From Rhodobacteraceae bacterium QY30 (GTDB lineage: Bacteria; Pseudomonadota; Alphaproteobacteria; Rhodobacterales; Rhodobacteraceae): a stretch of DNA of 64,000 nt. The first letter of the stretch is position 1; each line of letters opens with the position of its first letter. The position numbers and the translations under genes were made by a program. Of the stretch, positions 56,861-62,792 are shown piece after piece. The stretch lies in NCBI GenBank assembly GCA_002356635.1, contig CP023454.1, positions 372,001 through 436,000 of the forward strand. The letters are read 5' to 3'. The notes below the pieces were generated by a model. It saw nothing but the letters and a program-made list of their open reading frames with translations, searched no databases and was not told the origin of the DNA.

Positions 56861-57277
56861 ATGAACCACGGAGCCGGCTATCGCCGCCTGAACCGTACCC
56901 ACGAACACCGCAAGGCGCTGTTCGCCAACATGGCCGGATCGCTGATCGAGCATGAGCAGATCAAAACGACCCTGCCGAAGGCCAAGGAACTGCGCCCGAT
57001 CGTCGAAAAACTGATCACGCTGGCGAAGCGCGGCGATCTGCATGCGCGCCGCCAGGCTGACGCGCAGCTGAAGCAGGACATCCACGTCAAGAAACTGTTC
57101 GATGTTCTGGGCGTTCGCTACAAGGATCGTCAGGGCGGCTATGTTCGCATCCTGAAGGCGGGCTTCCGCTATGGCGACATGGCACCGATGGCGATCATCG
57201 AACTGGTCGATCGTGACCCGGCCGCCAAGGGTGCTGCCGACAAGGCCCGCCTGGAAGCCGAATCCGCCGAAGGCTGA
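56861..57277 (+). CDS. rplQ: 50S ribosomal protein L17
   Basis: 138 residues. [21 protein letters not shown] is the family opening up to residue 21, near the tunnel exit. GAAGGAGAAACATC precedes the ATG. Last ribosomal gene of the cluster and closed by a strong terminator. Confidence 0.98.
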   Translation: MNHGAGYRRLNRTHEHRKALFANMAGSLIEHEQIKTTLPKAKELRPIVEKLITLAKRGDLHARRQADAQLKQDIHVKKLFDVLGVRYKDRQGGYVRILKAGFRYGDMAPMAIIELVDRDPAAKGAADKARLEAESAEG

Positions 57278-57300
57278 TCGCATCCCGACTTCCGAAATCG

Positions 57301-57331
57301 AAACCCCGCCGTTCCACCGGCGGGGTTTTTT
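57301..57331 (+). terminator. Intrinsic terminator of the alpha operon
   Basis: AAACCCCGCCG (57301-57311) pairs perfectly with CGGCGGGGTTT (57318-57328), loop TTCCAC, then six Ts from 57326. Confidence 0.95.
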
Positions 57332-57430
57332 CATGTTCTGGCCCCTTTTGTCCGGCACATGTTAAGGATGTTTCGGCCTTGCGACGGAGTACCGCATTGG
57401 TTGTTACGCGAAGGTGCAAGACAGTCCGCC

Positions 57431-57447
57431 AGATCGGCCAACGATCT
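57431..57447. promoter_or_regulatory. 17-base palindrome upstream of luxR
   Basis: AGATCG (57431-57436) and CGATCT (57442-57447) around GCCAA, a perfect 6+5+6 inverted repeat, typical for a dimeric regulator. ~165 bases before luxR. Confidence 0.4.
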
Positions 57448-57516
57448 TTGCTGGCCAATCCCGGCGGCAGGTCAATGGCGCTGATGGTTGGCAGGCCCAA
57501 TTCGGGGCGGAAAGAT

Positions 57517-57530
57517 CAAGATTGTTCTTG
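57517..57530. promoter_or_regulatory. Inverted repeat near the luxR promoter
   Basis: CAAGA (57517-57521) and TCTTG (57526-57530) around TTGT. About 50 bases upstream of the TTGACC box, where an activator could sit. Confidence 0.3.
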
Positions 57531-57578
57531 TTGAAGAGACAGGTCGCGAAAAACCGGATGATGGAACACAATTTACGG

Positions 57579-57607
57579 TTGACCATCCTCCCATCCACTT
57601 ATCAATA
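57579..57607 (+). promoter_or_regulatory. Predicted luxR promoter, apparently leaderless
   Basis: TTGACC at 57579-57584 with a weak -10 (TCAATA 57602-57607, 17-base spacer, or TATCAA 57600-57605, 15). Either would start transcription at about 57612-57615, at the luxR ATG, and no ribosome site is present before that ATG. Confidence 0.4.
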
Positions 57608-57612
57608 AACAC

Positions 57613-58221
57613 ATGTTCGAAAAGACAATGTTCGATAAAGAGCTCAAGCAGCTCGACGCACTTGCCCCGAAAGGCTATTTCGTCGGGCTTCACATCCGAT
57701 TTACCTCGCCGTTGATGTCCTTCCAGACCTACGATCAGGCGTGGACTGACCATTACACCAACAATGGCTACGTGCTGCGGGATCCGATGACCGCCTGGGG
57801 GTTCTCGACCACCGGCTGGATCCGCTGGAGCGATCCACGCCTGCCCGATCCGTTCGGGCTGTTCGATGAATGCGCGGCCTATGGTCTGCGCTACGGGGTG
57901 ACGTTTTCCTGCGGGCCGATCGCGTCACGGACAATCGCCAGCATCGCGCGCGACGACAGGGAGTTCGACGAAAACGAGATCCGTGCGGCCGAACGTATCG
58001 TGCATCAACTGCACGACATGACCGAAACGCCCGACCTGACGAAGGCGCAGATCGACGCGCTGAAGTGCATCGCAGCGGGGGAACGCCATGCGGCGGCTGC
58101 GAATCGGCTGGGAATTTCGGAGAGTGCGCTGAAGGCGCGACTCAACTCGGCGCGTCTGCGTCTGATGGCGCGGACGACGGCAGAGGCCATACAAAGGGCA
58201 AAGGATTACAGGTTCCTTTAA
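57613..58221 (+). CDS. LuxR-family quorum-sensing regulator
   Basis: 202 residues, shorter than typical LuxR (~240-250). An autoinducer-binding domain covers ~20-130: WTDHYTNNGY (44-53), Asp57-Pro58 in RDPM and Trp62 match positions that hold the acyl-homoserine lactone in LuxR/TraR. A C-terminal helix-turn-helix follows (142-195). There the canonical RE-E of LTxREXEV is changed to A-Q-D, and ISESALKARL replaces ISxxTVxxHL, so DNA recognition may differ. ATG 57628 is an alternative start. luxI follows on the same strand, so the two form a probable autoinduction pair. Confidence 0.88.
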   Translation: MFEKTMFDKELKQLDALAPKGYFVGLHIRFTSPLMSFQTYDQAWTDHYTNNGYVLRDPMTAWGFSTTGWIRWSDPRLPDPFGLFDECAAYGLRYGVTFSCGPIASRTIASIARDDREFDENEIRAAERIVHQLHDMTETPDLTKAQIDALKCIAAGERHAAAANRLGISESALKARLNSARLRLMARTTAEAIQRAKDYRFL

Positions 58222-58230
58222 CGAGTGACG

Positions 58231-58250
58231 CTGCCTTTGGGTGAGGGCAG
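58231..58250. promoter_or_regulatory. Inverted repeat between luxR and luxI
   Basis: CTGCC (58231-58235) and GGCAG (58246-58250) around ten bases, 20 bases end to end, 20 bases before the luxI ATG. Length fits a lux-box, but the half-site spacing does not match the CT-N12-AG form, and it could also form an RNA hairpin near the ribosome site. Confidence 0.3.
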
Positions 58251-58270
58251 GTAAGAAATGGGAAAGAGAC

Positions 58271-58873
58271 ATGAGGGCAGACATGTTTGCAACGACACTT
58301 TCATTCGAAAATCTTCATAATCACGGCGAGCTTTTCGCCAATATGCTGCGTGCGCGGAGGGAAACCTTCATCGTCCGCGCCCAGTGGGATCTTCCCGAAG
58401 CGAACGGGATGGAATACGACCAGTACGATACTCCGGCCAGCCGCTGGGTTGTCGTGCATGATGATGCGGGACATGTGCTGGCGTCCAACCGGCTGACACC
58501 GACCACCGCCAAATGCGGCATCTACAGCTACATGATCCGCGACGCGCAACGCGGTCTTCTGGACACGATCCCGTCGGACCTGCTTTACGAAGAAGCGCCG
58601 GTGGCCGACGACATCTGGGAAAGCTCGCGCCTGTTTGTGGCGCATGACGTGCCGGCGGGCATCCGCCGCAAGGTGCACGCCCGGCTGATTTCGGAAATCG
58701 CCACCGCCTCGCGTGGCTTGGGCGCGCGGATCTGCCTGACGCTGCTGGCGGCCAACTGGCCGCGGTGGGCGGGACGTGTCGGGGTGGACATGACGGCGAT
58801 GGGACCGGTCATGGTGATCGACGGGATCGAGAATCAGGTTGTCGCCATGAACTTCGCCAAGCAGTTCCACTGA
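58271..58873 (+). CDS. Acyl-homoserine-lactone synthase (LuxI family)
   Basis: 200 residues from ATG 58271 (GGGAAAGAGAC upstream); ATG 58283 after GAGGG is an equal alternative. It makes an acyl-homoserine lactone from S-adenosylmethionine and acyl-ACP. Conserved LuxI residues are present: Phe33, Trp39, Glu48-x-Asp50-x-x-Asp53 (EYDQYD), Arg74, and Glu117/Ser119/Arg120 (ESSR). The acyl length cannot be predicted. 49 bases after luxR. Closed by a hairpin (58884-58902). Confidence 0.93.
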   Translation: MRADMFATTLSFENLHNHGELFANMLRARRETFIVRAQWDLPEANGMEYDQYDTPASRWVVVHDDAGHVLASNRLTPTTAKCGIYSYMIRDAQRGLLDTIPSDLLYEEAPVADDIWESSRLFVAHDVPAGIRRKVHARLISEIATASRGLGARICLTLLAANWPRWAGRVGVDMTAMGPVMVIDGIENQVVAMNFAKQFH

Positions 58874-58883
58874 CGCGGGAGGT

Positions 58884-58902
58884 GCCGCCCGAAAGGGGCG
58901 GC
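58884..58902 (+). terminator. Hairpin after luxI
   Basis: GCCGCCC (58884-58890) pairs with GGGCGGC (58896-58902), loop GAAAG. No T-run; weak terminator candidate. Confidence 0.45.
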
Positions 58903-58942
58903 GGCCCTTCCGTCCGGTCGGGCAAGGCGTTAGCCTGTGGGA

Positions 58943-60250
58943 ATGGCCGACCTTTTTGACCAATCCGAACCGACACGGACCAGCGGCCCCCGGCCGCTGG
59001 CCGACCGAATACGTCCGACATCGCTGTCGGAGGTCATCGGCCAGGAGCATGTTCTTGGCCCCGAAGGGCCACTCGGGGCGATGCTCGCATCCGGAAACCT
59101 GTCGTCGCTGATCCTCTGGGGGCCGCCCGGGGTGGGCAAGACCACCATCGCGCGGCTTCTCGCCCATGAAACCGACCTGGCCTTCGTGCAGATCAGCGCA
59201 ATCTTTTCGGGTGTCCCCGAACTGCGCAAGGTGTTCGAGGCCGCGCGCCTGCGGCGGTCGCAGGGCGGCGGCACCTTGTTGTTCGTGGATGAAATCCACC
59301 GTTTCAACAAGGCGCAGCAGGACAGCTTTCTGCCGCATATGGAGGATGGAACCATCCTTCTGGTCGGCGCAACGACCGAAAACCCGTCTTTCGAACTGAA
59401 CGCGGCCCTTCTCAGCCGATCGCAGGTGATCGTGCTGCAGCGCCTGTCGCTGGCCGATCTGGAACGGCTGGCCCAGCGCGCGGAAAAGGCGCTCGGCCGG
59501 GGGCTGCCGCTGACGGGCGCGGCGCGCGAGCAGTTGCTGGAAATGGCCGACGGCGATGGCCGTGCGCTTCTGAACCTGATCGAGCAGGTGTCGGGGTGGA
59601 ACGTCACGGCACCCCTGACACCCCAGGCGCTGGGAACCCGCCTGATGCGCCGGGCGGCGAAATACGACAAGTCGGGCGATGAGCATTACAACCTGATCTC
59701 GGCCCTGCACAAATCCGTTCGCGGGTCAGATCCGGACGCGGCACTGTACTGGTATGCCCGGATGCTGGAAGGCGGAGAAGATCCGCGCTATCTGGCCCGA
59801 CGCCTGACCCGGATGGCGGTCGAGGATATCGGGCTGGCGGACCCGCAGGCGCAGGCTTTCTGCATCGATGCCTGGAACACCTACGAACGACTGGGCAGCC
59901 CAGAGGGTGAATTGGCGCTGGCGCAGGCCGTGATCTACCTTGCGCTCGCCCCCAAGTCGAATGCGGGCTACACCGCCTACAAGGCCGCACGCGAGGCCGC
60001 CCGCCGGACGGGGTCCGAACCGCCCCCGAAACACATCCTCAACGCGCCGACGCGGTTGATGAAGGAACAGGGCTACGGCGAGGGCTATTCCTATGACCAC
60101 GATGCCGAGGATGCGTTTTCGGGGCAGAATTACTTTCCCGAAACGATGAAGCGTCCAGTCCTTTATCAGCCCGTCGAACGCGGTTTCGAGCGGGAGTTGA
60201 AGAAGCGCACGGACTGGTTCGCGCGCCTGCGCGACAAGCGTGGCGCATAG
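58943..60250 (+). CDS. rarA: Replication-associated recombination protein A (MgsA)
   Basis: 435 residues from ATG 58943 (ADLFDQ). AAA+ ATPase acting at stalled forks. Walker A GPPGVGKTT near residues 54-62, Walker B LLFVDEIHRF, sensor ATTENPSFEL, then the tetramerisation and C-terminal domain (GEDPRYLARRL). A GTG two codons earlier is in frame. The ATG follows TTAGCCTGTGGGA with no spaced ribosome site, so a leaderless start is possible. Confidence 0.95.
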   Translation: MADLFDQSEPTRTSGPRPLADRIRPTSLSEVIGQEHVLGPEGPLGAMLASGNLSSLILWGPPGVGKTTIARLLAHETDLAFVQISAIFSGVPELRKVFEAARLRRSQGGGTLLFVDEIHRFNKAQQDSFLPHMEDGTILLVGATTENPSFELNAALLSRSQVIVLQRLSLADLERLAQRAEKALGRGLPLTGAAREQLLEMADGDGRALLNLIEQVSGWNVTAPLTPQALGTRLMRRAAKYDKSGDEHYNLISALHKSVRGSDPDAALYWYARMLEGGEDPRYLARRLTRMAVEDIGLADPQAQAFCIDAWNTYERLGSPEGELALAQAVIYLALAPKSNAGYTAYKAAREAARRTGSEPPPKHILNAPTRLMKEQGYGEGYSYDHDAEDAFSGQNYFPETMKRPVLYQPVERGFERELKKRTDWFARLRDKRGA

Positions 60251-60406
60251 CGGCCGGGCCGCGCCTGACTTATCCCCAAGAAACTGCTTTACAGCATCGT
60301 GCTTTGGAACCACCATATCTTGTGTGGGTTATGCTGATATGCGCCTCTTGTGGTTTTTCTCACCAAAGGCTTGGCGCAATGGGTCCGGTTCGGACAAGGG
60401 GGCGAG

Positions 60407-60910
60407 ATGGCGCTGTCGGAAGTGTTCCTGGATCAGGGCGATATCCACCCGATCGACATCGTCGAATCCTTGGCCGAGCACCACGAATGGGATTTCGATC
60501 GCGTCACGGATGACCAGATCGCCATGTCGGTGGAGGGCCAGTGGCGCACCTACTCGATCACGCTGGCCTGGAGCGCGCGGGACGAAACGCTGCGCCTGAT
60601 CTGCACCTTCGAGATGGATCCCCCCGAGGGCCGCACCGCTGCGCTTTACGAATTGCTGAGCCGCGCCAATGACATGGTCTGGACCGGGGCCTTCACCTGG
60701 TGGAGCGAGCAGAAGCTGATGGTCTGGCGCTATGGCCTGTTGCTGTCGGGCGGGCAGATTGCGGCACCGGAGCAGATCGACCAGCTGATCACCAGCGCCG
60801 TGACCGCGGCGGAGCGGTTCTATCCGGCCTTCCAGCTGGCGACCTGGGGTCAGGAGCCTCCGGAACGGGCGCTTGGCGTCGCACTGACGGATTGCTACGG
60901 CCGCGCTTGA
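60407..60910 (+). CDS. YbjN-domain protein
   Basis: 167 residues from ATG 60407 with AAGGGGGCGAG upstream; a longer reading from 60350 is not supported. Small soluble alpha/beta protein of the YbjN family, similar to type III secretion chaperone folds. MALSEVFLDQGDIHPIDIV opens the conserved region. In E. coli YbjN influences stress and motility, but the mechanism is unclear. The 156-base gap before it is AT-richer. proC follows after 63 bases. Confidence 0.82.
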   Translation: MALSEVFLDQGDIHPIDIVESLAEHHEWDFDRVTDDQIAMSVEGQWRTYSITLAWSARDETLRLICTFEMDPPEGRTAALYELLSRANDMVWTGAFTWWSEQKLMVWRYGLLLSGGQIAAPEQIDQLITSAVTAAERFYPAFQLATWGQEPPERALGVALTDCYGRA

Positions 60911-60973
60911 CGGCAAGCCCTTTCCCTTTCCGCCGCGGGGACTAATCTCTGCCGCAGACAAGCGGAGGATTTC

Positions 60974-61801
60974 ATGGACATCGACAGGATGCACGATGCG
61001 ATCGCGGATGGCGGCGGACTGGTTCTTTTGGGCTGTGGGCAGATGGGCTCGGCCATGCTGGCGGGGTGGCTGAAGGGCGGTCTGGAACCTGGGCACGTCT
61101 GGGTGATCGAGCCGCGGCCCTCGGGCTGGCTTTCCTCAACCGGGGTGCATCTGAACGAACCGCTGCCCGCGGCGCCTGCCATCGTTCTGATCGCGGTCAA
61201 GCCGCAGATGATGGGCGAGGCGCTGCCGATCCTGAAGGCGCTGGGAAATGGCCGGACGCTGTTCCTGACCGTTGCAGCCGGAACCACCATCGCCACCTAT
61301 GAGGCGGTTCTGGGCGACCGCACGCCGCTGGTGCGGGCCATGCCAAACACGCCTGCCGCTATCGGCAAGGGAATCACGGCCATCACCGGCAATGCCCATG
61401 CGAACGAGGCGCATCTGGACCTGGCGGCGGCGCTGCTGTCGGCCGTGGGGCAGGTGGAACGGCTGGCGGGAGAGCATCAGATGGACGCTGTGACCGCTGT
61501 TTCCGGCTCGGGTCCGGCTTATGTCTTTCACCTGATCGAAACGCTCGCCGCGGCCGGCGAGGCCGAAGGCCTGCCCGCCGACCTGGCGCTGCGGCTGGCC
61601 AAGGCGACGGTGGCCGGGGCAGGGGCCCTGGCCGAGCAGTCCGACCAGGATCCGGGGCAGTTGCGCGTCAACGTCACGTCGCCCGGGGGCACGACCGCCG
61701 CCGCGCTGGCCGTTCTGATGGACCCGCAGACGGGCTTCCCCGATCTGCTGCGCCGGGCGGTCCACGCCGCCGCAGAACGCGGGCGGGAGCTGGGGAAATG
61801 A
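60974..61801 (+). CDS. proC: Pyrroline-5-carboxylate reductase
   Basis: 275 residues. Last step of proline synthesis, reducing pyrroline-5-carboxylate with NAD(P)H. Rossmann motif GCGQMGSAM (residues 21-29), AVKPQ, MPNTPAAIG, SGSGPAYVF and VTSPGGTT are all present. ATG with GGAGGA 5 bases upstream. The stop overlaps the CsaA-like start (ATGA). Confidence 0.96.
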   Translation: MDIDRMHDAIADGGGLVLLGCGQMGSAMLAGWLKGGLEPGHVWVIEPRPSGWLSSTGVHLNEPLPAAPAIVLIAVKPQMMGEALPILKALGNGRTLFLTVAAGTTIATYEAVLGDRTPLVRAMPNTPAAIGKGITAITGNAHANEAHLDLAAALLSAVGQVERLAGEHQMDAVTAVSGSGPAYVFHLIETLAAAGEAEGLPADLALRLAKATVAGAGALAEQSDQDPGQLRVNVTSPGGTTAAALAVLMDPQTGFPDLLRRAVHAAAERGRELGK

Positions 61802-62160
61802 CCACCACCGAAGCTTCGCAAGCCCCCACCATCGGCTTCGATGATTTCCTGAAGGTGGACATTCGCGTGGGCCGGATCACCCGCGCCGAACCCTTTCCCG
61901 AGGCGCGAAAGCCGGCCTACAAGCTCTGGATCGACTTTGGCCCCGGCATCGGGGAAAAGCGGTCCTCGGCCCAGATCACGCGGCACTATACTCCCGAGGG
62001 ACTGGTGGGCCGGCAGGTCCTGGCCGTGGTGAACTTCCCGCCCCGCCAGATCGGCAAGGTCCGCTCCGAGGTGCTGACCCTGGGCGTGCCGGACGCAGAT
62101 GGCGACGTGGTGCTGATTTCGCCGACCCAGGATGTCCCGGAAGGCGGAAGGCTCTTCTGA
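61798..62160 (+). CDS. CsaA-like tRNA-binding domain protein
   Basis: 120 residues, one OB fold of the tRNA-binding (EMAP/Trbp) type: VDIRVGRITRAEPFPEARKP and the ITRHYTPEGLVGRQVLAVVN segment match CsaA. Bacillus CsaA binds tRNA and unfolded proteins; a role in protein export has been proposed there. Start overlaps proC by four bases, so it is translated with it. Confidence 0.9.
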   Translation: MTTTEASQAPTIGFDDFLKVDIRVGRITRAEPFPEARKPAYKLWIDFGPGIGEKRSSAQITRHYTPEGLVGRQVLAVVNFPPRQIGKVRSEVLTLGVPDADGDVVLISPTQDVPEGGRLF

Positions 62161-62300
62161 ACGTCGGCGGGAACCGGCCCGTCGTGCCTCGGCATTTCGG
62201 CGAGATAGTGCCCGTGGGGATTGTCCAGAGCTTCGGTGCGCAACCCGCCGCGGGTGCCAGGGTTGTCCCTCCATCAATCCAACCGTCTACGGAGGACGCG

Positions 62301-62504
62301 ATGAACTGGGATATTGTCGAAGGCAATTGGAAGCAACTCAAGGGCTCGGTCAAGGAGCAGTGGGGCAAGCTTACCGATGACGATCTGGATGAAGCGGCGG
62401 GCCAGCGCGACAAGTTGGCGGGCAAGCTTCAGGAACGTTACGGCTGGGCCAAGAACGACGCCGAACGTCAGGTTGACGATTATTTCCGCGACCGGAATCT
62501 GTGA
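62301..62504 (+). CDS. CsbD-like stress protein
   Basis: 67 residues from ATG 62301 with GGAGG 5 bases upstream. MNWDIVEGNWKQLKGSVKEQ and WGKLTDDDLDEAAGQRDKL are the CsbD signature; the protein is charged and probably helical. In Bacillus, csbD is part of the general stress regulon. A clear general-stress promoter was looked for in 62161-62300 and not found. Confidence 0.9.
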   Translation: MNWDIVEGNWKQLKGSVKEQWGKLTDDDLDEAAGQRDKLAGKLQERYGWAKNDAERQVDDYFRDRNL

Positions 62505-62519
62505 CGAACAAATGAATGG

Positions 62520-62546
62520 AAGGGGCGCCTGCGGGTGCCCCTTTTG
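62520..62546 (+). terminator. Intrinsic terminator of the CsbD-like gene
   Basis: AAGGGGCGCC (62520-62529) pairs with GGTGCCCCTT (62534-62543), one G-T pair, loop TGCG, then TTTTG. Confidence 0.8.
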
Positions 62547-62554
62547 CATCTATG

Positions 62555-62565
62555 CTGCGATGCAG
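62555..62565. promoter_or_regulatory. Perfect PhaR-type operator upstream of the DEAD-box gene
   Basis: CTGC-GAT-GCAG, inside GCTGCGATGCAGC (62554-62566). It lies directly before a TTGACT box (62567-62572), an unusually close placement for control of that promoter. Pattern-based inference. Confidence 0.4.
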
Positions 62566-62566
62566 C

Positions 62567-62595
62567 TTGACTTGCGGCCCTCCAGGCCCCATGTC
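62567..62595 (+). promoter_or_regulatory. Possible promoter of the DEAD-box gene (TTGACT-17-CATGTC)
   Basis: Good -35 (62567-62572), weak -10 CATGTC (62590-62595), 17 bases apart. It would give a ~190-base leader rich in hairpins. Confidence 0.35.
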
Positions 62596-62689
62596 CGTGT
62601 CAGACCCGAGGCCGCTGCCGCGTGAGCAGCCGTTCCAGAATGGAACACGGCACGGGTCAGGACTGGTTCCCACGTCACGCAGGGGTCCG

Positions 62690-62780
62690 GCGGCCTGATC
62701 AGGCCGCGCCCCGCAATCGACGGACACACTTCCGCGTGTGGCCGGGACCAGCTTGTTTTGACTGCGCCAAAAGTGGCGCA
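62690..62780 (+). promoter_or_regulatory. Structured 5' leader of the DEAD-box helicase gene
   Basis: Contains an 18-base perfect palindrome (62690-62707, centre TGATCA) and a hairpin TGCGCCA/TGGCGCA around AAAG (62763-62780). The second ends 2 bases before the AGGA ribosome site, so folding could limit translation until melted. Structured leaders of RNA helicase genes are known in cold-regulated systems. Confidence 0.45.
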
Positions 62781-62792
62781 ACAGGAAAACCA

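Larger units (their letters stand above)
57332..57612 (+). other. luxR upstream region, gene-free and AT-richer
   Basis: 281 bases with lower GC than its surroundings (about 44% in 57541-57610 by count). It holds two inverted repeats (57431-57447, 57517-57530) and a TTGACC box near luxR. No gene is supported; a 41-codon reading frame at 57359-57484 has no ribosome site or recognisable product. Confidence 0.6.

Noticed and set aside
57359-57484. 41-codon frame upstream of luxR
   Set aside because: No ribosome site, no known product, and it overlaps the palindrome at 57431-57447.
58231-58250. Classic lux-box between luxR and luxI
   Set aside because: The half-sites are separated by four bases too many for CT-N12-AG; kept only as an unassigned repeat.
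62161-62300. General-stress (EcfG, GGAAC-N16/17-CGTT) promoter before the CsbD-like gene
   Set aside because: A GGAAC is present, but no CGTT occurs at the right spacing.
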